From NCBI GenBank assembly GCA_029781135.1, contig JAKOXH010000005.1:1-51310 (forward strand): a DNA stretch of 51,310 nucleotides. The letters are read 5' to 3'. This DNA is from Planctomycetota bacterium (GTDB taxonomy: Bacteria; Planctomycetota; Planctomycetia; Pirellulales; Lacipirellulaceae). The notes below the pieces were generated by a model. It saw nothing but the letters and a program-made list of their open reading frames with translations, was not told where the DNA came from and did no database searches. This document shows, piece after piece, positions 17,324 to 26,415 of this stretch (positions are counted from its first letter, which is position 1; each line of letters starts with the position of its first letter). The translations under genes and the position numbers were made by a program.

Positions 17324-18289
17324 ATGATGGGTGGTCGCAACTCTTTCCGGAGCAGGTGGAAGCGATTTGCGCGCACCGCTATCAGCAGGGCCGGCAGCTT
17401 GGCAATTGCCTTTGCCATTGCACGTGTATGCGGCGCGCAGACGGTGCCGGTTGACTCTGGGCCTCTCCGCACAACGAATTCACCATCCGCGGAAAACGCG
17501 TCCACCGACGCCACCTCGAGCCGGGCGGCGCATGACGATGCGGTGCGGCTGATTCCGTGGAAGCAGATGTCGCCGGCAAACCGCAGCACGGCGCAGTTCA
17601 TCGTCAAGAATGCCAGTATCTACCGGCGGCTACCGACGCGCATCATCGATTGCGACCCCGATCTTTTCACGTTCCTCCTGCAGCATCCCGAGGTGGTGAT
17701 CGACGTGTGGCATGTGATGGGCATCACGCAAGTCAGTCTCGAAAGATCGCCCGACGGTATTTACCGCGGTACCGATGGCGCTGGTACGAATGGGTCGGTG
17801 CGTTACCTGTTCAGTAATTGGGGCGGCAACGCCCAGAATTTGGCGGTCGTTTACGCGGATGGAGCGTATACCGGCGCGCCCTTTGTCACGCCGTTGAAAG
17901 CGAAATCGGTCATGCTGGTTCGCTCATCGGGAATGCAAGAGACGAATGGCCGACATTACATTACGGTCCGTATCGACTCGTTCATTTACGTGGAGCAATT
18001 GGGCGTCGAAGTGATCGCCAAGACGGTGCAACCCTGGATCAACAAGGCGGCCGATCAAAACGTTATTGAAACGCTGACGTTTGTCAGCAACTTCTCACGG
18101 ACGGCCGAGAAAAACCCCCAAGGCATGCAACGCTTGGCCAAGCGGCTAAATGCCGTGGACGAACCCACGCGCAACCAGTTGATATCGCTGTGCTATCGCA
18201 CGGCCGAGCGCTACGCACAGCGCGACAATGCCGCTCGCACGGGCGACGTCGTCGCCGTTCGCCGCGACCTGGCTGCGAACGAACGTTGA
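17324..18289 (+). CDS. Exported conserved hypothetical protein
   Basis: Protein of 321 residues with an Arg-rich N-terminus and a hydrophobic signal (SLAIAFAIARVCGAQ). No known domain recognised. A central region (about 75-230) is rich in aromatic and beta-type sequence (DVWHVMGITQVSLERSPDG, SVRYLFSNWGGNAQNL), and the C-terminus is helical. It is transcribed divergently from the HEAT-like membrane protein with about 290 nt between them, so the two may share a control region. Both look like planctomycete-lineage envelope proteins. Start not well fixed: MM at 17324, no strong ribosome binding site. Confidence 0.6.
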   Translation: MMGGRNSFRSRWKRFARTAISRAGSLAIAFAIARVCGAQTVPVDSGPLRTTNSPSAENASTDATSSRAAHDDAVRLIPWKQMSPANRSTAQFIVKNASIYRRLPTRIIDCDPDLFTFLLQHPEVVIDVWHVMGITQVSLERSPDGIYRGTDGAGTNGSVRYLFSNWGGNAQNLAVVYADGAYTGAPFVTPLKAKSVMLVRSSGMQETNGRHYITVRIDSFIYVEQLGVEVIAKTVQPWINKAADQNVIETLTFVSNFSRTAEKNPQGMQRLAKRLNAVDEPTRNQLISLCYRTAERYAQRDNAARTGDVVAVRRDLAANER

Positions 18290-18321
18290 ACTTGCTGGGC
18301 GATTGGTTGCGCCCCGCCGCC

Positions 18322-18360
18322 AAAAAAATAAAAAGCCCACGCGAAGCTGATCGAGTGGGC
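18322..18360 (-). terminator. Rho-independent terminator of the PEP-CTERM gene at 18401-19261
   Basis: On the minus strand, GCCCAC pairs with GTGGGC around a 14-nt loop that can itself pair weakly. A T-rich run (TTTTTATTTTTTT) follows. It lies 41 nt after the stop codon of the minus-strand PEP-CTERM gene and matches an intrinsic terminator well. Confidence 0.85.
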
Positions 18361-18400
18361 GTTCGGCTCGAATGACCTGTCGTTGTGAATACTCGCGGCG

Positions 18401-19261
18401 TTAGGAGCGTCGACGCCGCACCTGCAATCCTGCCACGCTGCAAATTGTCAGCAACACAACCGCCGCTGGTTCAGGCACGGCGCTGGCCGACACAGCCAAT
18501 GTGGTCGGTACCGCCAACGAACCCGAGCTTAAGGCAGCGGACAAAGTCGTCGTTCCACTTGCCAACGATTTCAGCACACTTGTCGTCGTCTTGCTCGTTC
18601 CACCGCCGGCTGTGGTGATGGTGTCGAGGAACGTCGACAGATCGGTCTGGAATGTCTGGTACGTCGGCAGATTCGTCTTCAGTGTCGTCTGAGCCGTCGT
18701 CAACGAATCGACTTTCGAATTCAGATGATCGATCCAGTTATTGATCCGCGTGGTTATCCGGTCAAGCTTCGTCGCCGAAATCGTCGTATCGGACTGATAT
18801 TGCGCCAGCAAATCATTGAGATATGAGATGTCGTCGTTGACCAGCGTAATGGTATCGCCGATTCGCGTAATGCCGTTGTCCACACCGGTTACGAACCGAT
18901 CGTAACGGCTCGAGAGCTTCTGGGTATTGCTGAGGATCGTGTCGTAGGTCGATGTCGAAAAGAAGTCGGTCGTGTTGGCCACACCGTTGTCGTACTGCGT
19001 CTTGAGCGAATCGAATTTATCGGAAAACCGCGTTTGCAGTTGGGCGATACGATCCGTGCTGAGGAAGCCCAGGCCATGCTCGCCAAATAGGCCATCTCCT
19101 TCGTGATCGTCGCCGTGGTCACCGAAACCAAGGCCCAGGCCAAAGCCCAGGTCGCCGCCAACGCCGGAGTCGCCGAAACCAAAACCATCACCGTGGTCGT
19201 GGGCTTGGGCCACCGTTGAAAAGAGCAAGATTCCGAGCAGCGCAAAAGTAGTAATCTTCAC
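18401..19261 (-). CDS. PEP-CTERM protein with Gly/Asp/His-rich head and coiled-coil body
   Basis: Protein of 286 residues. The signal peptide (TTFALLGILLFSTVAQA) is followed by a striking Gly/Asp/Phe/His-rich segment (about 21-65). Then comes a long helical region rich in Ser/Thr/Asp with heptad-like spacing (about 70-215), a Ser/Thr-rich stretch, and a C-terminal PEP-CTERM signal (VPEPAAVVLLTICSVAGL, then RRRRS). The GTG start at 19261 is preceded by GAGGAG at 5-6 nt. The His/Asp-rich head could bind metal ions, but that is speculation. It has its own terminator at 18322-18360, so it is likely monocistronic. Sorted by an exosortase encoded elsewhere. Confidence 0.85.
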   Translation of the reverse strand: MKITTFALLGILLFSTVAQAHDHGDGFGFGDSGVGGDLGFGLGLGFGDHGDDHEGDGLFGEHGLGFLSTDRIAQLQTRFSDKFDSLKTQYDNGVANTTDFFSTSTYDTILSNTQKLSSRYDRFVTGVDNGITRIGDTITLVNDDISYLNDLLAQYQSDTTISATKLDRITTRINNWIDHLNSKVDSLTTAQTTLKTNLPTYQTFQTDLSTFLDTITTAGGGTSKTTTSVLKSLASGTTTLSAALSSGSLAVPTTLAVSASAVPEPAAVVLLTICSVAGLQVRRRRS

Positions 19262-19795
19262 CGTTTCTCCTCGTTCGCAAATTCCTGGAATTCGTAGTTA
19301 CAAGATCATTCGCCGTCCACAGCTTGCGACGCCGCCGCGGTTCTACTGATCCACGGTCCGTTCGTCTCTTTAGACCGGAAATACTGGCACCGCGCCACGC
19401 GGTTTGCCCCCGTTTCCAGCCCTTTGGACAACTCAATCGAGCGCCTATAACACGGGCAAAGGTCCAGTGAGCACCCGCAGAAATCACTCGTTGCCGCAGC
19501 CCAAGCCTCACCATTGTTGCGTCGTGCGCCGCCAAGGCAACCCGTGCCCGGCAATCGGGGGGATTGCAGTTTGAAAATGGCAGCTTAACGTGGAAGTGAA
19601 GAGACTCGTTCTTATTTCTGCGGTGGCACGTTGACGGAAGCACGACCGATTCCGTCCCGGCTCGACAGTTGAAACGATTCAACAATGCACCGGTTCGCGA
19701 ACTGCCGCATCACCACCTGGAGCTATTTGTCCCGCGTCTCGCCTCCGATGACCCGTTGGGCCGAGGCACGCCACGACAGATAGTGCGGTCGTTCC
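19262..19795. other. Divergent intergenic region, no supported gene
   Basis: About 530 bases between the leftward PEP-CTERM gene and the rightward sigma factor. Overlapping open frames on both strands are poor. I see no clear promoter or repeat by eye. Confidence 0.4.
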
Positions 19796-20416
19796 ATGTC
19801 GACTTCGTCTTCTTCCGCATCTTCCGCCGATCCGTTGGCGACCTCCGAAAGTATGTTGGCCGGTGCCTCTGTAGGCGCCGAGCGCGCTTGGTGGCGATTG
19901 GTACGGAACTACAGTTCGATGATCTTCAACTGGGCGAAGTATGCCCAGCTGCAAGATGCCGACGCTGCGGACGTGCTGCAGGAAGTGCTATTTAGTGTGC
20001 ATCGTAAACTGGGTAATTTCCGGCACACGACGAAGACACGAGCATTTCGCGCGTGGCTGTGGACGATCACGCGGCGGAAGATCATCGACGTTTATCGGGC
20101 GAAAGGCACGGTAGTGACGCTGCCCCCCGAAGTGTGGGGTCTATTGCAGGGCAATCCGCCAGATGATGACGAACCCGCCACCTCTCCCCAGCAAGCCGCC
20201 GCTCGTACCGAACTGGACCGTCAATTGGAAAAGATCCGAGCGGAATTCGCGCCCCACATTTGGCAGGCCTTTTGGCGGACCGCCGTCGACGGCGAAACGG
20301 CCCCGGTCGTCGCCTCGGAGTTGAGAATGACGGCCAATGCCGTGCGTGTCGCCAAGCATCGCGTGCTTTCTCGATTGCGCGCGGTGCAGCGTTCAAAAGG
20401 CGATGAATCCGCCTGA
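19796..20416 (+). CDS. ECF-type RNA polymerase sigma factor
   Basis: Protein of 206 residues. Region 2 is clear: WAKYAQLQDADAADVLQEVL followed by RAFRAWLWTITRRKIIDVYR (core binding and -10 recognition). Region 4 is a helix-turn-helix near the C-terminus (APVVASELRMTANAVRVAKHRV). An acidic/Pro linker lies between. Planctomycetes encode many ECF factors next to Ser/Thr kinases or anti-sigma factors; no such partner is adjacent here, so the signal it responds to is unknown. ATG 19796 has no strong ribosome binding site. Confidence 0.9.
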   Translation: MSTSSSSASSADPLATSESMLAGASVGAERAWWRLVRNYSSMIFNWAKYAQLQDADAADVLQEVLFSVHRKLGNFRHTTKTRAFRAWLWTITRRKIIDVYRAKGTVVTLPPEVWGLLQGNPPDDDEPATSPQQAAARTELDRQLEKIRAEFAPHIWQAFWRTAVDGETAPVVASELRMTANAVRVAKHRVLSRLRAVQRSKGDESA

Positions 20417-20888
20417 GTCGCGCAAATCGCGCCACCGCGCGATTGTCGCGCGGTTACGTCTAAGATATATGGCAGACTGCGCATTCTCTCGAATCTGCCA
20501 AAGTCCAAATCGCAAAGTCTTGTAATGCCGTGCCGTTTGCAATGGAATGCGATCGGCCAATGCCGGATGCGCGGCCGAATTTACCCGTGTGCGCCTTGTT
20601 ATTGGGCCGCAACGCGCTCAAACTGCCAACGCCGAAGCAATTTCTTGGATATGGAGCACGCTCAAAAAACTACGACTGCCATCGTCTTAACGGTTGTTGG
20701 TCCCTATTGCCTGCTCTCGGCAACGAACGCGGCGCCGTGCGGCAATGGCACGGAAGTTGTTGCATAAAGGAAGTGCGCCGTTGTGACCGTGGTAATTGCC
20801 CCCCGGTCGCAACGGCGCGGGAAGGCCGGCGTTTTGATATTGGCTCATACGCGGCTTCGATCGGTGCCGTATTCGACGAGGAACTCCG
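20417..20888. other. Intergenic region, no supported gene
   Basis: About 470 bases between the sigma factor and the kinase fusion gene. The open frames here lack recognisable domains. The right end holds GAGGA, the ribosome binding site of the next gene. Confidence 0.4.
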
Positions 20889-22457
20889 ATGAGTTTCCCT
20901 GCACTTGCCGATGTAGCCGTAGCGATTGCCCAGTTTGCGCGCAACAACGATGCGCATTCGATTTCACCCGCGGCAATCAAAATAGTTGAAACGCACATAT
21001 CCTGGGTGTTCCTGGCCGGGCCGTTCGCGTTCAAGCTGAAAAAGCCAATGCGTTTCGAGTTCCTGGATTTCTCCACTCCCGAACTGCGGCACCGTGCCTG
21101 CCTCGCGGAGTTGCGCCTCAACCGACGTTTGGCGCCGGAAATTTACATAGCGGTGCTTCCACTTACTCAGGCGAACACTGGCGAGTGGCTCGTGAACGGA
21201 AAGGGCGCCCCCATCGACTGGCTTGTTCAGATGCGGCGGTTGAACGATTCGCAATCCCTGGCCGCTCTTGTTCGAGCGCAAAGTCTCACAACGAAAGACG
21301 GTAATGCGATCATCAATCACTTGGCGAGTTTCTATCGCGCGTTGCCGAAACTAGCTGTCACTCCTGAAGAATACCAACACACATTGGAGCGTCACATCCG
21401 TGCCAATCGCGACGTGCTCCTCACGGCGCCGCAGCGAGACCAGCCGCGCATTCGGCGAACAATCTCTGCCCAGTTGCGGTATCTGTATGTCCGTTCCGAT
21501 ACGCTTGCCAAGCGGGTGGCGGAGGGGAGAATTGTCGATGGCCACGGCGACTTGCGCCCCGATCATGTCTTCTTCAACGGCCGGCCGGTCGTGATCGATT
21601 GCGTGGAATTCTCCGAGGAATTACGGCACGTCGATGTTGCGGACGACCTGAGCTTTTTGGCGATGGAGTGCGAGCATCTCGGGGCGGCGGACTTGGGCAA
21701 TCGAATCATGGCCGCCTGCGAACAAATCTGCGGCGACGTCGTGCCGGCACACTTATCGGCCTTTTATCGGTGCTACCGCGCCTGCGTGCGGGCGAAAGTC
21801 GCACTGCTACGCCTGCGGCAGCAATCCGGCGAATCGCGAGACGACACGCATTTCAAACAGTACCTTCATCTGGCCGATATTCATGCCGCTGAATTGGGGC
21901 CGCCGATGTTGCTCGTCGTCGGCGGACTGATGGGCGCCGGCAAATCGACTTTATCGGCGGAACTTGCCCGGCAGTTGGGTCTGGCGTGCTTTTCCACCGA
22001 CCACTGCCGGCGCAATTTGCTGGGCACCAGCAATTCGCCGGCCGCGTACGGCGAAGCCTTGTACCAACCCAACTTGCGGCAACGAATCTACGATGCGGTG
22101 TTCAAGCACGCCGCGGAATGTCTGCGGCACGGTGAGTCGGCGATTCTCGACGGCACGTTCTTGACGGCCGCTCTGCGCGAACAGGCTTACCAGCTTGCGC
22201 GGTGCCATGGGGCAATGCCACTGTTGATCCTCTGCACATGTCCCCGTTCGGTTGCGATCGCCCGCATTGAAGAACGCCGGGCGCGGCAACGCGACCCGTC
22301 CGAAGCGCGGCCAGAACTTTTCGATCTGCAGTTGCAGGCGTTCGAAATGCCGAAGTCAACCGAAATGTACACGGAAGTGGATACGGATTGTCCCCTCGGT
22401 GACCAGCTGAACACAGTTTTTCTCGCATTGCGTCCGTGCTTTACGGATGGAACGTGA
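20889..22457 (+). CDS. Bifunctional aminoglycoside-phosphotransferase-like / AAA P-loop kinase
   Basis: Protein of 522 residues fusing two kinase folds. The N-terminal half (about 1-330) is APH-like (COG2187), with the catalytic loop HGDLRPDHVFF and a downstream Asp in VIDCVEF. The C-terminal half (about 340-510) is a P-loop NTP kinase (COG0645), with Walker A GGLMGAGKST and the block ILDGTFL. This exact fusion is widespread, but its substrate is unsettled. It is often found beside stress genes, and here an Hsp20 gene follows. It is not evidence of antibiotic resistance by itself. The start ATG 20889 has GAGGA 6 nt upstream. Confidence 0.88.
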   Translation: MSFPALADVAVAIAQFARNNDAHSISPAAIKIVETHISWVFLAGPFAFKLKKPMRFEFLDFSTPELRHRACLAELRLNRRLAPEIYIAVLPLTQANTGEWLVNGKGAPIDWLVQMRRLNDSQSLAALVRAQSLTTKDGNAIINHLASFYRALPKLAVTPEEYQHTLERHIRANRDVLLTAPQRDQPRIRRTISAQLRYLYVRSDTLAKRVAEGRIVDGHGDLRPDHVFFNGRPVVIDCVEFSEELRHVDVADDLSFLAMECEHLGAADLGNRIMAACEQICGDVVPAHLSAFYRCYRACVRAKVALLRLRQQSGESRDDTHFKQYLHLADIHAAELGPPMLLVVGGLMGAGKSTLSAELARQLGLACFSTDHCRRNLLGTSNSPAAYGEALYQPNLRQRIYDAVFKHAAECLRHGESAILDGTFLTAALREQAYQLARCHGAMPLLILCTCPRSVAIARIEERRARQRDPSEARPELFDLQLQAFEMPKSTEMYTEVDTDCPLGDQLNTVFLALRPCFTDGT

Positions 22458-22817
22458 GACGGACCAGGCGTGCGATTCCGCGCGTGCGTTTTCGCCCATC
22501 GCACGGGCGTCCCGTCCACTGCTGGCGAGGTCGCTGCAAAACTAGCCTCATTTTGTCGGTACCGGACAACTTGCCCGGGCAACGCGGGTGGGAACGGCGC
22601 TTGCTGCTTCATCATTTATCGATGCTTGCGTTGGCACGGAACGGCCGTTTCGCCGCCACCGGGCACCCCCCGCAGTGGCCGGCGGAATGCGCATTGCTCA
22701 TTTCCCAATCGAGCATTGAAACGTTGGTTCTTAGTTGTTGCGTTAGGTGCCGAAAAGCCAATATGCCTGGGCCATGTTTAATGTCTGGGCGTGACAGTTT
22801 TCGAAAGGAGTATAGTT
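22458..22817. other. Intergenic region upstream of hsp20, no supported gene
   Basis: About 360 bases. I looked for a CIRCE operator (TTAGCACTC-N9-GAGTGCTAA) and did not see one. A -35-like TTGAAA near 22716 lies upstream of hsp20, without a convincing -10. The right end holds AAAGGAG, the ribosome binding site for the Hsp20 start. Confidence 0.35.
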
Positions 22818-23282
22818 ATGAAAGCCATTGTACCACGTGGACAAACACGCCTACCTTCGTTGTGGGCACGCGAACCGTTTGCCGCGCTTCGCGAGGAAAT
22901 GAACGACCTCCGTAATCGTTTCTTCGGCGAAGGAAACGGCGGCTGGATGGTGGAAGCCCTATCCCCAGCGCTCGATTTATCGGAAACCGACACCGCCCTG
23001 GAAGTGCGGATCGATTTGCCGGGCATCACCGCCAAGGATATCGACATCCAAATCAGCGGCAACCTACTCACCGTGACCGGCGAACGCACCGAAGAAAAGG
23101 AAGAGAAAGGCAAGACCTTTCATCGGGTCGAGCGCAGCTATGGCAATTTTTCACGGTCGGTGACGCTGCCTTGCGCGGTCGCCGAAAGTGAAATTGCGGC
23201 CGAATATCAGAATGGCGTGCTGACGATCAAACTGCCCAAAGCAGAGGAATCGAAGGCCCACAAGATCAAAGTAAAGGGCTGA
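22818..23282 (+). CDS. Small heat-shock protein, Hsp20/alpha-crystallin family
   Basis: Protein of 154 residues. The alpha-crystallin domain spans about 45-154: ALDLSETDTALEVRIDLPGI, then the typical GERTEEKEEKGKTFHRVERSYG, ending with AEYQNGVLTIKLPKAE (the GVL motif). ATP-independent chaperone that holds unfolding proteins. The start at ATG 22818 is fixed by AAAGGAG 7 nt upstream; an in-frame GTG at 22791 is upstream of that site. Follows the APH-AAA kinase by 360 nt. Confidence 0.95.
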   Translation: MKAIVPRGQTRLPSLWAREPFAALREEMNDLRNRFFGEGNGGWMVEALSPALDLSETDTALEVRIDLPGITAKDIDIQISGNLLTVTGERTEEKEEKGKTFHRVERSYGNFSRSVTLPCAVAESEIAAEYQNGVLTIKLPKAEESKAHKIKVKG

Positions 23283-23794
23283 AGGACTGGTTGCGAATCG
23301 CCTGCGCTTGCGATAATTCAAGGGGATCGGGGGCGCGGCGCAGCCTACCACGATTTTTTCCGTCGAACCTAAGATGGAAGGTAGGTGTCTCATCGACACC
23401 GCCGGTGGCTTGGCTGCGCCGGGCGGAATTAGAGGCTATCCGAAAAATTGTCGGGGACTGTCCCTATTTCGCCGGTGTTAGGGGGCAGTCCCCATGGTTC
23501 CGAGCAAGAATTAGGACAGATCCGACGAAATGAGGACCGTCCCCCCTCCCAGACACTCTTCGGATACCACTTATAGCATCAACACCGGGTTGCGCGTCAT
23601 TGACTAAGGTGACTATTGGTGATTGCATTGACACGGATCGGCCGTTTAGCCACGACCGGGCCCCACGCCGTGGTCGGCGAAACGCCTGCTGCTCGATCAA
23701 CTGTCACTGCCGGACATAGGAGGTCACTCCATGCGTTATCCGTCGCTTGCGAAGGCAGCTTAATGGCGGGACAATCAGACGTGCGTAGGTAAAG
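23283..23794. other. Repeat-rich intergenic region
   Basis: No gene visible. It contains an inverted pair of GGCGCAGCC/GGCTGCGCC motifs (about 23336-23352 and 23403-23421), with the hairpin GGTGTC-TCATC-GACACC between. A second inverted pair, GGGGACTGTCCC (about 23454-23465) and GGGGCAGTCCCC (about 23481-23493), follows. The dispersed repeat copy at 23624-23656 is here too. This looks like a landing zone for several intergenic repeat families. Confidence 0.55.
23624..23656 (+). repeat. Dispersed 33-bp repeat, copy 2
   Basis: Same orientation and core as 1326-1358: TGCATTGACA, then GATCGGCCGTTTAGCC, then ACGAC. Differences from copy 1 are few and scattered. Confidence 0.55.
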
Positions 23795-25171
23795 ATGACG
23801 TGTACGCCATCATGCGGCGGTAACGTACAGCCGGGAATGGCCGCCGAGATGGATTCGATGTCGTCCGAAGTGCTCGCCGATGAATCAGCCGACGCGCGTC
23901 GTCGCGAGCGGATCGTCGTCCTCATTCTCGCGGCGGTTCAGTTTACGTCGGTCGTTGATTTCATGATCGTCATGCCGCTCGGCCCGCAACTGATGCGCAC
24001 GTTGCGCATTGGTCCGGCCGAGTTTGGCTTGATCGTGTCCTCCTACACGTTTGCCGCGGGAGCGGCCGGCCTGGTCGCATCGTCGATCGTCGACCGATTT
24101 CCTCGGCGCACCTCGTTTCTTGGGGTGTATGCCGGCTTCTTGATCGGCACGCTGTGCTGTGCGTTTGCCCCTACCTACCAAACACTTGTCGCGGCTCGCG
24201 TGGCGACCGGCGCATTTGGCGGGATCCTGGGCGGAATGGCAATGGCTATTGTCGGCGACGTGTTTCCCGAACAGCGCCGCGGCCATGCGACCGGCTCGCT
24301 CATGACCGGCTTTGCATTGGCGTCGGTCGCGGGTGTGCCATTGGGATTGTTTATCGGTACGAATTATGGCTGGCACGTGCCGTTCGTCGCGCTGGCGATT
24401 GCCGGTTTGCCGATCCTCATGATCGCGCCGTTTGGGCTGCCGCGATTGGACGCACACGTGGGGAAGTCCCACGCGCACCCTCTACGCTCCCTCATCGAAA
24501 CGTTTACTCACGTGAATCACTTATATGCGTTCGGGTTGATTGTCGTATTGATGATCGGCAGCTTCACCGTCTTTCCGTACCTGCCTCCCTACTTGGTGAA
24601 TAATGTGGGGATGACCGAACAGGAACTGCCGCTCGTCTATATCGCGGGTGGCGGTCTCACGTTCTTCGCGGCGCCGGTGATCGGGCGACTGGCCGATCGT
24701 TTTGGCAAATTAACGATCTATCGACTGATCGCGCCGGGTTCGGCGCTATTCCTTGTCGTTATCACTCATTTGCCGCCGGTTCCCGTCGCGGCAGCCGTCG
24801 CCGTGTTTGGCCTCCTCATGTTGTGTAATGTCGGACGCATGATTGCGGCCATGGCGATGGTGACGAGTAGCGTCGAGCCGCAACGGCGGGGCGCGTTTCT
24901 CAGCGCCAATTCCTCCGTGCAGCACGTTTCGAGCGGCTTCGGGGCGTACCTCGGCGGGCTAATTGTCACACAGGCCAAGAATAATCATATCGAGCACTTT
25001 GGCACGGTGGGCTGGATCGCAGCCGCTGCCACCTTGGCCAGCCTCTGGTTAGCGACGCAAGTGCGCGTAGCCGAAGAGATGCCGGCGTCGGCCGAAGAAA
25101 TGTCGCTGGCGGCCGCGGCCGAAGCAACCGCCGATGCCGGCGAGCCGATTCTCGGCTACAGCGAAATGTGA
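23795..25171 (+). CDS. Major facilitator superfamily transporter (DHA1-like efflux type)
   Basis: Protein of 458 residues with about 12 hydrophobic helices. MFS hallmarks are 'VDFMIVMPLGPQLMRTL' in helix 1, the loop 2-3 block with DRFPRRTSF (the GxxxDRxGRR-type motif A), and a second such loop, GRLADRFGK, in the other half. The helix 5-like motif ASVAGVPLGLFIG resembles the drug/proton antiporter motif C (GxxxGPxxG-like), suggesting efflux of sugars or drugs. The substrate is unknown. The start is uncertain: ATG 23795 has a weak AGG-type site; ATG 23837 and nearby ATGs are possible. Stands alone on the plus strand. Confidence 0.85.
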   Translation: MTCTPSCGGNVQPGMAAEMDSMSSEVLADESADARRRERIVVLILAAVQFTSVVDFMIVMPLGPQLMRTLRIGPAEFGLIVSSYTFAAGAAGLVASSIVDRFPRRTSFLGVYAGFLIGTLCCAFAPTYQTLVAARVATGAFGGILGGMAMAIVGDVFPEQRRGHATGSLMTGFALASVAGVPLGLFIGTNYGWHVPFVALAIAGLPILMIAPFGLPRLDAHVGKSHAHPLRSLIETFTHVNHLYAFGLIVVLMIGSFTVFPYLPPYLVNNVGMTEQELPLVYIAGGGLTFFAAPVIGRLADRFGKLTIYRLIAPGSALFLVVITHLPPVPVAAAVAVFGLLMLCNVGRMIAAMAMVTSSVEPQRRGAFLSANSSVQHVSSGFGAYLGGLIVTQAKNNHIEHFGTVGWIAAAATLASLWLATQVRVAEEMPASAEEMSLAAAAEATADAGEPILGYSEM

Positions 25172-25272
25172 GGTTTCATTGGCAGCGCAATTATTTACAA
25201 AGAACCTGCGCACAAGCAGGTACGTCGCGGATGTGCCTGTTTACTGATCGCGCTCGTCTATCTTCGATTGCC

Positions 25273-25539
25273 TCACTCGGAACCATGCAGCTTTACGAGC
25301 TTGTTGTACAGGCCGAGGATTAATAGAGCGGGAGCCCACTGGCCGACGAAGGTCGATTTACGATGGTCGCCCGCCAGTTGAAACACCAGCGACGCGATCA
25401 TCGATCCGCCTGCTGCCCAAAGAAATACATCGGAGGGCAATTTTGCTGATTGCTCTTCGATCATTTTGGCTAAACGCCCTTCAGAGTATGCACTTTGGCC
25501 GGCCTCGACCCCTCTTTTCAACAATGTGCCTTGAGCCAT
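25273..25539 (-). CDS. Small membrane protein, unknown function
   Basis: Protein of about 88 residues. An amphipathic N-terminus is followed by two hydrophobic segments (VFLWAAGGSMIASLVFQL and WAPALLILGLYNKLV). The ATG at 25539 is preferred because GGGAG lies about 9 nt upstream; the ATG at 25545 is only 3 nt from it. No known domain recognised. It lies divergent to the YciE-like gene, with about 380 nt between. Small two-helix proteins like this are common near ferritin-fold stress genes in planctomycetes (recollection, not verified). Confidence 0.65.
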   Translation of the reverse strand: MAQGTLLKRGVEAGQSAYSEGRLAKMIEEQSAKLPSDVFLWAAGGSMIASLVFQLAGDHRKSTFVGQWAPALLILGLYNKLVKLHGSE

Positions 25540-25917
25540 GATCATCTACTCCCTCGACGGAATGGGTTGATTTTTGAACCAAGCGCACCTCAACGCAAAC
25601 AATGTGCCGACCATTCCGGTCGAAAGAATTGATCGCAGTCCGCAAATTGAGGACCCTGCCAATTTACTGCGGCAGAGTTACGCGACACGATCCACCCGGG
25701 ACGAGCCCTGGGCAACCGGGCATGCCGTTTGCGTCGGCTGACTATCTACGGATCGGGCGGATCCGCGCATCGCTACGAAAGTACGAGTTCGATGTTGAAA
25801 CCCGAAAATCAAGAGGATAGGCGGCGATGGCAATTCGCGGTGCGCTCAACAGGTGCTGTTGACCGGGTTCCAACGCTAGGTGGATCATATTGATCATAAA
25901 CCACTGGGGACGCAGAA
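25540..25917. other. Divergent intergenic region, no supported gene
   Basis: About 380 bases between the small membrane protein and the YciE-like gene. A 72-codon frame on the plus strand (25602-25820) has no recognisable domain. An imperfect palindrome, GATCATATTGATC, about 35 nt before the YciE-like start, could be regulatory. Confidence 0.35.
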
Positions 25918-26415
25918 ATGAGCATTTCCAATTTGGCAGACCTGTTTATTTATGAACTCCGCGACATCCTGGATGCGGAACGACAAATTACGAAGGCGTT
26001 ACCAAAAATGGCCAAGGCGGTCGACAATGAAGACCTGAGGGCAGCGTTCCAAGAACATCAGCAGGTAACCGAGCAGCACGTGGAACGCCTGCAGCGAGTT
26101 TTTGAAGGCATCAACAAAGTTGCGCGTGGCAAACATTGCGCCGGCATGGAGGGCCTATTGACGGAAGGAGAGCAACTTATCAAGGAAGAAGAACGCGGGG
26201 CAACGCTCGATGCAGCCTTGATTAGTGCCGCACAAAAAGTCGAGCATTACGAAATCGCGGCCTACGGCTCGCTCGTAACTTACGCCCAGTTGCTCGGACG
26301 AAATGAAGCAGTCGACTTGCTGAACGCCACACTCAATGAGGAAAAGGAAACCGACCGGAAACTGACCGCGCTGGCGTCCTCGCTCAACTTGGCGGCAGCT
26401 GAGCAAGCTGCGTGA
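25918..26415 (+). CDS. YciE/YciF-like ferritin-fold protein (DUF892)
   Basis: Protein of 165 residues made of four long helices, typical of DUF892 (PF05974). The family motifs are LADLFIYELRDILDAERQI at the N-terminus (Glu ligands), EHQQVTEQHVERLQ, and KVEHYEIAAYGSLVTYA with EKETD near the C-terminus. Together these provide the Glu/His ligands of a di-iron-like site. Members are induced by osmotic and general stress in enterobacteria; the biochemical role is unclear. A GGGGA ribosome binding site precedes ATG 25918. Confidence 0.92.
   Translation: MSISNLADLFIYELRDILDAERQITKALPKMAKAVDNEDLRAAFQEHQQVTEQHVERLQRVFEGINKVARGKHCAGMEGLLTEGEQLIKEEERGATLDAALISAAQKVEHYEIAAYGSLVTYAQLLGRNEAVDLLNATLNEEKETDRKLTALASSLNLAAAEQAA

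Noticed and set aside
20889..22457. Antibiotic resistance gene reading of the APH-like domain
   Set aside because: The APH-like domain is fused to a P-loop kinase as in a widespread family of unknown substrate; similarity to aminoglycoside phosphotransferases alone does not indicate resistance.
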